A DNA stretch of 64,000 nt, from positions 85,635,309-85,699,308 of the forward strand of contig JAZBQD010000015.1 of assembly GCA_036583965.1 (NCBI GenBank), written 5' to 3'. Shown here in pieces: positions 23,481-35,000 of the stretch (position 1 is its first letter; each line of letters begins with the position of its first letter). Source of the DNA: Prunella strophiata. Taxonomy: Eukaryota; Chordata; Aves; Passeriformes; Prunellidae. The notes under the pieces were generated by a model, which ran no database searches, had not been told where the DNA came from, and saw only the letters and a list, made by a program, of their open reading frames with translations. Position numbers and translations under genes: made by a program.

Positions 23481-26400
23481 CTCTTGGCATTCTGTAGGTA
23501 TGAGGAAGAGAGAGATTGTAACAGGGGTTAGGGATGGAATTCCTCTGGAATGTAGAACACTAAATTCTGTGTTAGCAGGATGTGGTGGTCCTCTAAGGTA
23601 ATTTTTGAAATTTTATGCTGAAGGAAAACATAACTTGTATAACTGGCCTTTCATTTGGATGACAATAAACACAAGAGTATGTGTTTTGTTTTGCAAACAA
23701 AAATTTTCAATTCCTTTCAAGTGAGGTGTTTATCAGAAGATTCTGGCTTTGTTCTTTCTAAAAATAACAGTCTGGGCTGCCCACTATATTGAAGTCCTGC
23801 TGTAAAGGATGTGTGTGCCTGTAATATGCATGACTCAGTGTGGCAGATTATTTGATGCAACTCTCCTGAGAGTTGAAATAAAGAAGGTTCTGTCAAGGGA
23901 GGGATTATGACAGCTTCTGGCATAAATTAGAGAATTTATGTGGAGTGCTGTAATTCATTGCAGTCTTTCTTCAGCAGTGGGATGCAATATACTATGTATC
24001 TGCTGTAGTACTGAGATCCAAGGTTTTCACACACCTAATCCTGCTCTGTACCAGAGCCTGGCAAGCACTATAAGGCAGTTTTGCTTACTCTGTGTTACCT
24101 TCCTGTGGTAATTTCTCCCTACCTCCTTCTGATTTACTAATTTTTCTTGTTTATCACATTAGTCGTGGTTAATCCAAGAAGCTCTGCTTAACTGCTGAAA
24201 TATTATGTCCAAGCAGAAGTTTGCATTCATTTGCAAAGCTAATCTCTTTGTTTACGACCTTGTATGGTACATAGCACTAAATAGGATTCAAACTATGATA
24301 AATTTTAATTCTGCTTAAAAAAATAAAAATACTGCATCAAACAGTTAAGGCTGGACAATTTCTACTTGGAGTATCACCTGAGGAATATTGAATGACTCTT
24401 GTGAGGTAGTAACAATGTCCCTCTTTATGCTTTGTTTTCTCTTCCTCATTTGTTTATGACTGTGACAGCTGGAAGCCGCCTTACTGTAGACAGTGGGACT
24501 CTGATATTTTTTGCCAGAGAAAGCTGCAAGAGAAAAGCTGAGCAAGGGTTTTGCATCTCTTGGAGATGTATTCTTTTATCAACTTCAATTAGAATGTTTG
24601 CCTTTGCTTCATAAAGGCTTCTCCCTTTGCCAACAATGAAGAAATGATTAGGTAACAATTTCCTTGCTGCCATTTAGAAAAAGCAGGTCACTGTGCTTTC
24701 TTTGAGAATGCCTACAAGTAAAAAAGTCTGCTCTGAAAAATATTTTGTCCCAGAGGAATTAGGAGAACCAGTCAGTATGCCTGATGACTTGCACTTCACT
24801 TTCTAGCACGGACTAAATTTGTTCTAAAGTTTCAGTAGCCTGTTTAGGAAACTCTACTGTCTCAAACACTGAGAAAGATCAATTTTCAAGAATTAAACCA
24901 GAAATACATCCTTTGGAAAGTAGCTTTCTTAATAAGAGATTACTTATTATCATGACTGTCATGTGGTATATGAGATATGTAGTTCTGCTTAACTCTTATG
25001 CTGTCAATCCAAGAGTTTTCTCTCTCATGTGTCTATGGATAATCACTGTGTGAGACTTTCAATGTAACTATTGATCTGTAGGATAAACATGTCTATTTTG
25101 CCCTGAAGAATCAAATGCAAAACTTAATTGCTGCTTATCTTTTCTCAATTCCAAAGAAGTTACCAAGACAAAAATGTTTGTAGTCATTTCAGGAATGAAT
25201 GTCTGAGTGCTCTGCTTTCTCAGTATTTTGGTACCAACCAGTATTATCTATTTGTCTAGTATCAAACATAGCATATTCTCACTCATGAAAGCCATGATCA
25301 TGAGTGGAGTTTTGGGGGATAATATTTTTCCTTGAATAGTTCAGGAGCCCTTAGTTCAATTCAATCACAAGTGGTTTATGCAGCACATTTCAAGTCTCCA
25401 TAACAATTTTTCATAGTTTTGGGTAACTGCTTCTGATCAGAATAACTGAAGTGTAGATAAAATTGTACTGCACAGGATTTGTTTTCTAGTGTCTTGCTGA
25501 TAAGGTTAACCAGATGGTGAAGTATAATCATCTAGGCAGTACCATAGATCATCACACACATGCACAAATATACAAAACCAGAAAATGATAAATTTTCCTT
25601 TAGTTTTATTTGTACATGAATCAAAAAAGACTCAAAACCTACAGAAAGCCAACCCTTTGAAACTAAAGAAGACCAATGCCATTAGTTTCTATATTTCTGT
25701 CTATAGTTCAACATTCTAACGAAGTCTAAACCAGTTGGTTGCCCTTTTTTTCTTTAATGAAATTTCACCTGTTGTGAATTTTATATCAGTTTTCAGGAAT
25801 GTGTATTCTCTTTCATAATTCATGACATTAAATATCTTAATAGAAAATAGACTTTTACAAATAAGATAAAAAATAGACTACTTAGTATGGGATTTTTTTT
25901 GTGCCATATTGCTTGAAGTGATCTGAAGTCAGCTATGTAGGAAGGTCACAGGATTAAGCTGCTTTGCACCATGATTTGGCTAACCTCAAAATTGAGTTAA
26001 CAATAATAATAATGCTATAAATATACAAATTCGGTTTTGGTTTTGAGGGTTTTTCCCCTATTTGATCCTTGTTCTCAGGAACTACAACTTCTAGTGATAG
26101 CAAAAATACCAGCAATGGTCTTAGGGTATCTGGTGAGTCTGGTGAGATTGTGCATTTTGAATATTAAGTTATCAGTTGTTTCTTTAGTCAGTAGCATTCC
26201 CCAGGGTGGTCTGGTGATTACACAGGCTTGATATAAAAGTGATTGCAGCACATAGCATTGCAAGATGCACATCACTCAGTAACTGTGCTTCTTCAGCCCT
26301 AAATTAAGTTGTATTGAGATTGGCTGTACTGATTGGATATGAAAGACTTCGGGTGTCATGAGATATGTTGCTGCTTCTGCGCAGCGTCGTGGGAATTTTG

Positions 26401-26838
26401 GTTCATTGAAACCCTTTTTGGAATGCAAGATCAGGTCTGGTATCACATATATGTAATTATGTTAAATGTTGTGGGAACTGGGCTTTGCAAGCTTTTCAAG
26501 GGTGTGCAAATTTGGGTTTTGTGGTGAGTTTGTGTGAATTATAACACAGTGACTGCTGTTTCAGTGCAAAGGATGAACAAAATGAATGAAAATAAACTGT
26601 AGCAAAGTATTGCTTGTGGGAGAAGTTATGTGAGCTGGCTGTTAGGAATGTGCTGGGATTTGACTGGAAGAGAGGAGTTGGAAAGAAGCCTGCTGTAGGG
26701 GTAGATGTGAAAATCATGTGGCAACTTATTGTATTCCATTGGATGCATTGATTGATACACTACTGCTTCATGATGGTTTGTAGGAGGAGACCATTTATTT
26801 CAATTTCATGGGTGCTTGTATTTCTGGGAACACTTCTC
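23481..26838. other. Intergenic sequence left of the ERV
   Basis: This is AT-rich, with a short (AAT)n run near 26000. A more complex stretch at about 24400-24680 might be regulatory. No gene or mobile element is recognised. Confidence 0.55.
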
Positions 26839-27162
26839 TGTAGGCACACAGCTTGTGGTAATTGGGAGTGGGGCTGTGGCCGAGCCTTGTCCCTAATGGG
26901 CTACAGCTGTGAAAAGCAGGTGACCAATATTAAAGGTAAGGAGACAAGGAGTGCTGAGGTGCACTGACCAATTACAAAAGGGAACAGAGGGCACACAGGT
27001 GTAAGACATGTACTATGAGGGCTATAAAAGGTTGGACTGAAGAGGAGCAATGAGTAGCTGCTTGAAGCCTTCTGGTGTGGTATGGTGTTACTTTGTATGG
27101 GCTGATCCTTCCTGAAAATGTCTGGTGATGCTCTGTGTATTGTGGCTGTCTCAACTGTGGCA
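26839..27162 (+). repeat. ERV left LTR (LTR1), 324 bp
   Basis: It begins TGTAGGCACAC and ends GTGGCA, the canonical TG...CA borders. A TATA box (TATAAAAG) is at 27023-27030, with CCAAT-like sequence upstream. Compared with the other two LTRs its U3 is clearly diverged, with roughly 18 substitutions and a 6-bp insertion over about 190 bp. Its R/U5 half is nearly identical to that of the middle LTR. The six bases before it, CTTCTC, do not match the bases after the right LTR. Confidence 0.93.
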
Positions 27163-27164
27163 TA

Positions 27165-27182
27165 GGGTGACCCTGACGTAAT
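27165..27182 (+). other. ERV primer-binding site, tRNA-Trp type (copy 1)
   Basis: Two bases after the LTR end is GGGTGACCCTGACGTAAT. It agrees at 15 of 18 positions with the tRNA-Trp primer site known from avian leukosis-type viruses, and the two-base spacer is also usual. The same site is at 29037-29054 in the second copy. Confidence 0.8.
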
Positions 27183-27306
27183 TCAGGATTGGGCTGTAGC
27201 ATGAGGTACAGCCAGTGATGGAGCCCAGCACGGCATTGAGAGCAGTGGGAAGATGCTACCAGGCTGATTTTCACAACTGGAGTACAGGTGGGCTGCTGGG
27301 GACATA

Positions 27307-28450
27307 ATGGGAAATAACTTATTAAGTGAAGAACAGATTGTGTTTACCTACATGAAAAGCTTTGTTGAAAAGAAAAGTCATTAAGATTACTGATTATGTC
27401 CTTTGTAGTGTTTTACTATGGGCAGAGTCACAAGATTTTGAGACTGATGTATAATACTGTTTTTAGTGTTTGGAAAGAAGTTGGGGAAAGACTACGGGAT
27501 GTGGTATCAAAAGGGGACAAGGTGGCTGTAGATTTGGCTACAGCCTGGAGACTTTAAAAGAATGGAAAACAGAGTAGGAGGTGGAAGAAGAATCAGAGCA
27601 AGAAATTGCAGTTAATGGGGAACAACAGAAAAATGAGGTTCAGCCTGAGGATGTGCCTTTCCCTGTGGTAGAGTCTGCTGGAGATGCTTCTGCAGAGATT
27701 TCTCCAGAGCCTACTGCTGTAGGAAACAGACAGCAAACGGATAACGCCTCTCGGTATCTGTCCCTGAAAGACCATGCTAAGCCTGTGTATCCCCAGAACT
27801 GCACGAACAAATGAAATCATTAAGGCTGTATCCCCTGTTGTTTAATACTGATAGTGAGAATGATGAAATGGCAGTGATAAGAAAACCTGAACTGGTGCAC
27901 GGATCTGTTTGTAGTAAGCCCTGTAATAAATAGCTCCAAACCTGGTGCTCCTTGGACTTTACTCCCTTGCAAAGTGACTGTGACCGCTTGACAGCCTTTA
28001 TAATTTTGGAAGCATGTTAAAAAGAAAGTAGCTGAAGTGGGGGATTGGGGTTTATTAGAAAAGATAGGCCTACCAAAAATGTCAGATATGCAGAGTGTTG
28101 ATATGAATGTTGCTTGCTCATGAGTCTGTGGCTTTTCCTGTTTTCAAAGCGGTTTCTAATTCAGGACAAAATGATAGCCATCACATTTTTGCATGGAAGA
28201 TTGTGCAAGACCTCCAAGCAAGGGTGGCTAAATATGGTATTCATTCTCCAGAAGTAATGCAATTAATTCATGTTATTAATGCTGATTGCTTGCTCCTTAT
28301 GATATCATGCATCTTGCTACAATTTTGTTTCAGCCAATACAAGATGGTGTATTTCAAAATACCTGGAGACAGAGTAGTTTTATTATTTAATGCGGTGTGT
28401 ATATTTGCTGGTGAAACATGTGTTGTGATTGTGAATTGCAGCTATTAATC
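27307..28450 (+). pseudogene. Defective gag remnant, ERVK-like, copy 1
   Basis: This is a decayed betaretrovirus-like gag. The start MGNNLLSEEQ, with a glycine for myristoylation, is at 27307 and stops after 25 codons. Matrix-like sequence continues in another frame. An acidic phosphoprotein-like stretch lies at 27581-27814 and is cut short because a run of five C's has become four at 27791-27794. Capsid sequence (about 28107-28448) includes IVQDLQARVAKYG and EVMQLIHVINADC, typical of class II ERV capsids, and is frameshifted beyond that. The capsid C-terminus, nucleocapsid, protease and all of pol are missing. It cannot make a working protein. Confidence 0.88.
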
Positions 28451-28454
28451 TTTG

Positions 28455-28716
28455 TTAGTACTCTGTAGATACGAAAGTTGATTCAATAGGCACAAGTATA
28501 CAGGCTTTGATGGTGCTTGATAATATCCCATAAGTAAAAAAACTTTGATATGTATGTTGGTTTGGGGAAGGAATTAAGGTCAGTACATGGATTAATTCCA
28601 GAATTAGTGGAGCCTACACAAGGGATGCTTGTACCATGTTTGCTCTTTCTTCTATGAGGGTTCTTTAGAGGGATTACAGACATGGCATTTATTCAAAAGA
28701 AAAAAAAGAAGGGAAT
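28455..28716 (+). pseudogene. Short env tail remnant and polypurine tract, copy 1
   Basis: Downstream of the gag break the sequence looks like the last part of a transmembrane env and its cytoplasmic tail, with stops in every frame. It ends in a purine tract at 28695-28716 immediately before the next LTR, as expected for plus-strand priming. Pol and most of env have been removed by an internal deletion shared by both copies. Confidence 0.65.
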
Positions 28717-29034
28717 TGTAGGCACACAGCTTGTGGTAATTGGGAGTGGGGCTGCCATTGAGCCTTGTGGGCTGCAGCTGTGCAGGACAGGTGAGCAGTA
28801 TGGAAGGTAATGAGACAAGGAGTGCTGAGGTGCACTGACAAATCACAGAAGGGAACAGAGGGCACACAGGTGTAAGCCATGTACTATGAGGGGTATAAAA
28901 GGTTGGACTGAAGAGGAGCAATGAGTAGCTGCTTGAAGCCTTCTGGTGTGGTATGGTGTTACTCTGTATGGGCTGATGCTTCCTGAAAATGTCTGGTGAT
29001 GCTCTGTGTATTGTGACTTGTCTCAACTGTGGCA
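28717..29034 (+). repeat. ERV middle LTR (LTR2), mosaic, 318 bp
   Basis: It has TG...CA borders and TATAAAA at 28894-28900. From its start to the TATA region it matches LTR3, sharing CTGCCATTGAGCC, the missing 6 bp and the GGGGTATAAAA form. From about 28912 on it matches LTR1, sharing GAAGAGGAGCAATGAGTAGC where LTR3 has GAAGAGCAGTAAAGAGCAGC. The switch lies within roughly 28893-28916. It serves as 3' LTR of copy 1 and 5' LTR of copy 2. Confidence 0.93.
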
Positions 29035-29036
29035 TA

Positions 29037-29054
29037 GGGTGACCCTGACGTAAT
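29037..29054 (+). other. ERV primer-binding site (copy 2)
   Basis: It is identical to the site in copy 1 and two bases after the end of the middle LTR. Confidence 0.8.
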
Positions 29055-29189
29055 TCAGGATTGGGCTGTAGCATGAGGTACAGCCAGTGATGGAGCCCAG
29101 CATGGCATTGAGAGCAGTGGGAAGATGCTACCTTGTCTGGACCAGGCTGATTTTCACAACTGGAGTACAGGTGGGCTGCTGGGGACATA

Positions 29190-30335
29190 ATGGGAAATAA
29201 CTTATGAAGTGAAGAACAGATTGTGTTTACCTAGATGAAAAGCTTTGTTGAAAAGAAAAGTCATTAAGATTACTGATTATGTCCTTTGTAGTGTTTTACT
29301 ATGGGCAGAGTCACAAGATTTTGAGACTGATGTAAATACTGTTTTTAGTGTTTGGAAAGAAGTTGGGGAAAGACTATGGGATGTGGTATCAAAAGGGGAC
29401 AAGGTGGCTGTAGATTTGGCTACAGCCTGGAGACTTTAAAAGAATGGAAAACAGAGTAGGAGGTGGAAGAAGAATCAGAGCAAGAAATTGCAGTTAATGG
29501 GGAACAACAGAAAAATGAGGTTCAGCCTGAGGATGTGCCTTTCCCTGCGGTAGAGTCTGCTGGAGATGCTTCTGCAGAGATTTCTCCAGAGCCTACTGCT
29601 GTAGGAAACAGACAGCAAACGGATAACGCCTCTCGGTATCTGTCCCTGAAAGACCATGCTAAGCCTGTGTATCCCCCAGAACTGCACGAACAAATGAAAT
29701 CATTAAGGCTGTATCCCCTGTTGTTTAATACTGATAGTGAGAATGATGAAATGGCAGTGATAAGAAAACCTGAACTGGTGCACGGATCTGTTTGTAGTAA
29801 GCCCTGTAATAAATAGCTCCAAACCTGGCTGCTCCTTGGACTTTACTCCCTTGCAAAGTGACTGTGACCGCTTGACAGCCTTTATAATTTTGGAAGCATG
29901 TTAAAAAGAAAGTAGCTGAAGTGGGGGATTGGGGTTTATTAGAAAAGATAGGCCTACCAAAAATGTCAGATATGCAGAGTGTTGATATGAATGTTGCTTG
30001 CTCATGAGTCTGTGGCTTTTCCTGTTTTCAAAGCGGTTTCTAATTCAGGACAAAATGATAGCCATCACATTTTTGCATGGAAGATTGTGCAAGACCTCCA
30101 AGCAAGGGTAGGCTAAATATGGTATTCATTCTCCAGAAGTAATGCAATTAATTCATGTTATTAATGCTGATTGCTTGCTCCTTATGATATCATGCATCTT
30201 GCTACAATTTTGTTTCAGCCAATACAAGATGGTGTATTTCAAAATACCTGGAGACAGAGTAGTTTTATTATTTAATGCGGTGTGTATATTTGCTGGTGAA
30301 ACATGTGTTGTGATTGTGAATTGCAGCTATTAATC
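29190..30335 (+). pseudogene. Defective gag remnant, ERVK-like, copy 2
   Basis: It is about 99% like copy 1 but broken differently. The gag start at 29190 meets TGA at codon 6, where copy 1 has TTA-T. The phosphoprotein-like frame at 29463-29816 is open because the C run (29673-29677) is intact. An extra A at about 30110 (GGGTAGGC for GGGTGGC) breaks the capsid frame that is open in copy 1. An 11-bp segment (TTGTCTGGACC, near 29133) is present here and absent from copy 1. It lacks pol just as copy 1 does. Confidence 0.88.
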
Positions 30336-30339
30336 TTTG

Positions 30340-30600
30340 TTAGTACTCTGTAGATACGAAAGTTGATTCAATAGGCGCAAGTATACAGGCTTTGATGGTG
30401 CTTGATAATATCCCATAAGTAAAAAATCTTTGATATGTATGTTGGTTTGGGGAAGGAATTAAGGTCAGTACATGGATTCATTCCAGAATTAGTGGAGCCT
30501 ACACAAGGGATGCTTGTACCATGTTTGCTCTTTCTTCTATGAGGGTTCTTTAGAGGGATTATAGACATGGCATTTATTCAAAAGAAAAAAAGAAGGGAAT
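30340..30600 (+). pseudogene. Short env tail remnant and polypurine tract, copy 2
   Basis: It has the same structure and the same internal deletion junction as copy 1, with a few point differences. The purine tract at 30581-30600 leads directly into the right LTR. Confidence 0.65.
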
Positions 30601-30925
30601 TGTAGGCACACAGCTTGTGGTAATTGGGAGTGGGGCTGCCATTGAGCCTTGTGGGCTGCAGCTGTGCAGGACAGGTGAGCAGTATGGAAGGTAATGAGAC
30701 AGGGAGTGCTGAGGTGCACTGACAAATCACAGAAGGGAACAGAGGGCACACAGGTGCAAGCCATGTACTATGAGGGGTATAAAAGGTTGGACTGAAGAGC
30801 AGTAAAGAGCAGCTGCTTGAAGCCTTCTGGTGTGGTATGGTGTTACTCTGTATGGGTTGATGCTTGAAGCCTTCTGAAAATGTATGGTGATGCTCTGTGT
30901 ATTGTGACTTGTCTCAACTGTGGCA
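30601..30925 (+). repeat. ERV right LTR (LTR3), 325 bp
   Basis: It has TG...CA borders and TATAAAA at 30778-30784. Its U3 is almost identical to that of LTR2; its R/U5 differs from both other LTRs, including a small insertion repeating CTTGAAGCCTTCTG. After GGCA at 30922-30925 the homology ends and host-like sequence starts. The flanking six bases (TATGTT) do not match the left flank. Confidence 0.93.
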
Positions 30926-32027
30926 TATGTTGTGACATATACTGGTGATGCTTCTTTAGTTCTATGTGGAACTTTTTCATTTTTGTCCATATTCAGATTA
31001 AAAATATTATCCTCTGTAAGTTGAGAAGTTTACATGTCTTCTACTTTCAGCTGTTGTGTATTCAACCTGGCTGTGAAGAACCATTTTCTAGCCAACTATT
31101 TTTGCAGAAAATTTATTATTTCTATTTCCAGATGTGTCTCTATATGAGACATTTTTATCTACTTTTAGAGGAAATTACACTGTAGTAAGAATTATTGTGG
31201 GTGAGTGAAGCCATCATTTAGGCACTGAAACAGCATGTATGTTTTAAAATGAGAATACTCAGGAAAAAGCTATTCAGTGGCTTAAAGGTGATTTTTGCTT
31301 CACTCTGCTTGTACTGATTTCATAATAAGCCTGAAAGAAATGAAGTTTATGTATATATGTCTATCTTTACTGTTATGCCTATGATTAACACAGATTGTGA
31401 TACTTTCTTGAATAGAGAATATTTCTTTAAGAACACTTGGAACCATGTACAGCTGTGGTGTGAGGAAGTGTTGTACCATCCAAAGTCAATGGCAGTTGTG
31501 CCCTTATGTGCCAGGCTTGCCTATGGCCTCTGTCTCCTTAGCCATACTGAATTAATATCATTTGGGTATTCCCAGGGGTTATTTTTACTTAGAAAATATG
31601 TATTATGGTTCGGCAACTTGTGACAGGTGAATTCTGGTTCCCATATGTCGTATGCAAGACTGCAGGAAAATATATCCATATTCTTCACATCAAACTGCCA
31701 AAATGTCAGCAGTCACATCTCATGCATGAAGACCCTCAGAAATACAAGATAAAAGTGCTTGGCATCATCCCTGGTAAATGCAGGCCTGTCTGAGAAGCTG
31801 TCTGCAGAGCTGGGTCTGTCAGTCACTGTGGAGTTTTGTGTGTGAGGGAACACGACACAACACTGCTGCAGCTTAAGCACTGCGCTTTCCTCCCGTGGAG
31901 TGATGCATCTGGCACCAAGGCCAGCTGACCACAAAAGTGAATGACACTCAAGGTGACTCTGTCACTGGCTGCTGGCTTTTACTAAGCCACCTTCTAAAGG
32001 AGTAAAATTAAAGCTGGGCAAGTTGTA
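30926..32027. other. Intergenic sequence right of the ERV
   Basis: Nothing recognisable is seen. The frame at 31357-31623 has no family signature. Confidence 0.55.
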
Positions 32028-32095
32028 ATGAATCCCAGAACCATTGAAAATTCTGATTTGGAAGGGACCCACAAGGATAGTTGAGTCCAGCTCTG
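32028..32095 (-). mobile_element. Short CR1 3'-end fragment
   Basis: GATTTGGAAGGGACCCACAA followed by GAGTCCAGCTCTG is the inverted 3' end of a CR1 element, with a decayed tail on the left. Only about 70 bp remain. Confidence 0.8.
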
Positions 32096-35000
32096 AAATT
32101 TCGCCACAGATTTTCACCTTCATTAGGTTTTCCTCTTTAAATTTTTTTAAAGCTTTGTTGTATGTGTCTGAGCTGTTTTTTCTGATCTTTATTCAAGACA
32201 AAAAGCTTGTAAGTTTATGTTAAGTGGAGTTATATTAGATCTCTTTAAAAAAAAACCTAGGTACTCTGTGGTACCTACTCACCTCTGTGGTAGTTGATCT
32301 CTTTACCGTACCCAGCTCTGAGCTTCTTTTTCTGTTATGCTTCTCTATGGTTGCTGCTACTTAAGAGTATTTTGTTTAGCGTTAAGTTTAGAAAGCCAAA
32401 CTAAAAGGTGATAATGTGTAAATTAATGTTAATTTAATTTAAATCTGATTTGAAAGAAATTAAAATAATGGAATCAAGTTAGAGTCTATGTTCTTACCAC
32501 CAAGATTTAAAAATTAAATTGTGCCGAACTCTAACATACATAACCTTCACAAAAAGAACTGTCATTTAAAAGTCAGTAAAAACTAATATTATCTGGAGGC
32601 CTGGTTTTTAGGAGGTTTTTTTTTTGTTTTGTTTGATTGTTTTTCTTTTTTAATATATAATTTAAGTTTTTTCTTGAAAATGATGAGAAACAGATATGTA
32701 ACATGCATTTTGAGCCTTCTACTGTTGAGGTCTGCTTCAAACAATGCTGAAATTGTCACATACTGAAAACTGGTGATTATTTTATTGAAAAGTAAAAAAA
32801 TGGAAATACTGTTTGAGGGTGGCATGTGAAAATTTCAAATTGCGCATGTGTGAAGCTTTATCTTTTGGATTTGCTGTTTTTTATTTCAGTTATATTCATA
32901 AAATTCCATGTTTATTTGGGCAAATGACAGTATCAAATTTAAAATATTCTGGTTCACTACTTTTCCCTCCAAAGAGAAAATCCTGGAAACAAGGTACAGA
33001 AGGGTATAAAACAGCTGATACCTTTATACCATGTTCCTTAGAGAATTAGAAGTTTGGGATTTAGTTTGCCCATACTTACTCTTGCTATTTATCACTTTCT
33101 TGACTTTATTCTCTTGTTGAATAGATGCTTTATTTAATACTTGTCATCACTGAAGCTGGCAAAAATTTTCTTGAATTCCTCTTTGTTCAGCTGGGCTTCA
33201 GTGTGTGGGGAAAGAGTGTATGTCATCTGCCAGTGTTAGCATTGCTAATGTGAGTGTTGTTGGGGGATTTAAGATCCCGTAAGCAAATCATCTGAGACAG
33301 GAGAAATTTACAAAAAACTTGTTTTAATATTCAAAACATTCTATTTCTCTGTGCTCTAGAAAAAGTTTCTCTGCCATTCTCTTATGCAACAATATAAGTG
33401 AGGAAGTCAAGCTTGCAGAAAAAGTAAACTAGCATTTTATTTATGGAGTTTTTCTAAAAGTTGTATTTTGAAGAGCTTGCTATTATAAGAAAATTTTGGT
33501 GCTGTATTGCAGCATATGTTGAAGGGAAACCTTTTAATATCAGATCATTCTACCATTAAAATTCATTGTAATTCAATGCAAAAGAAACATAAAAGTAAGG
33601 ATAATTTAAGTCCTATTTTGGCTCATAACATAAATTTCACCAGCAAAATATTTTTTCTTTCTGATGTTTCTGGATATTTCACAACTTTTTCCAATGAAAA
33701 TTAATTTTAATTTTGTAAAATTAGTGATTGATTTGAACTTCCAGGACAGTATTTTTAGAGGAAGCCAAGTGGTTTTTACTTTTTCCTCCTGACTTTATTT
33801 TTCTCCAAGGGAAAAAAATAGTGATGTGTAAGTTATTGTTCATATGGAGGGGACACATATGGTGTACTTTAATATTCTAGAACTGGTTCTAACTGAACTA
33901 GCTCTTATATAATTTGCTGATATAAGACTGTTTTTATTTGCCAATAAATTGGAAGAAATCCCTGTCTCTTGACCTTGAATGAGTGACCATCCTCTTAGGC
34001 ATTAACTTCGTCCAAGGTTCAGCATTGATAAAGCAGTGTAACAACTTAGACTCCAGAGAAAATCTGAGTTGTACCTAAACAAGAATTGCACCAGACAGGG
34101 AAGGTAAAATGGAAGATGGAGGTAAGATAGATGAACTGGGTTTAGATAAAAGTTTTCAGATATTCAAAAGGAAAACTGGCTAACATGGAAAAATAGAAAA
34201 AAAAAATGGTTTTGGCTGATAGGAGATCAATAACTCAGGGGTAACAGATGCCAACTTTTCCCCACCAGGCTGATGCCTGCCTAGCTGGAAAATACTCATT
34301 ATTACTGAGGTTTATTATTAAGAATGGTGACAATATTAATGCTTGGTGTAGTAACTCATTTATCCTTGCTGTCTTTTTGTGTGTGTTAGCCAATAAATGT
34401 AATTTACACTCCTGAGTTGCATGTAAAATATACCTGAGCAATGTGATGCAGAGAAGGGAGAAATACAAAGGTAAATTAGTAGTTTCTGTCCTTATAGCTA
34501 AACCCATTCATACCCCTTCCTTGCCTGCCTTCTCCCAGAACAGGCTGCCCTTATCCATGTTGTGCATTGGGAGCAAGCCCTGTGCTGTGTTGCACCACAG
34601 ATGAAGTCTGAGAGTGGTCTTGGAGATTGCTTCTTGGCATGGCATGAAGCCATAGTGGACAACTCACAGCAGCTATATATTAATAGATGGTTATAGGTTA
34701 GTATTCAATCCTGTGCCTTGGCTGTGCTCTGTGTGCTACTGTAGATGCAGCTCTTCATTCTAAATAAGACTTGGATCGGATTTTTTAATCACAGGTTTTA
34801 TTGAACTCTGAGTGGCAGCTTGATTTTTTTTTCATCTTGTGTGTGCACAAGATTAAACCTTGGTCAAAATCTTCCTTTTTTCTGTCCATGTCCTTTCTTC
34901 CTGGTTCTCTGTGCAATGCTGCAGAGCCAAAATTGTGTGCTTTGTTTGCTTTTACCTGGGTTGGTTTTGTTGCTGTTTTAACACTAAACTTTGATTACCT

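Noticed and set aside
28107..28448. Gag-like open frame as a domesticated host gene
   Set aside because: The frame is broken in the sister copy and soon frameshifted here; no sign of selection is visible.
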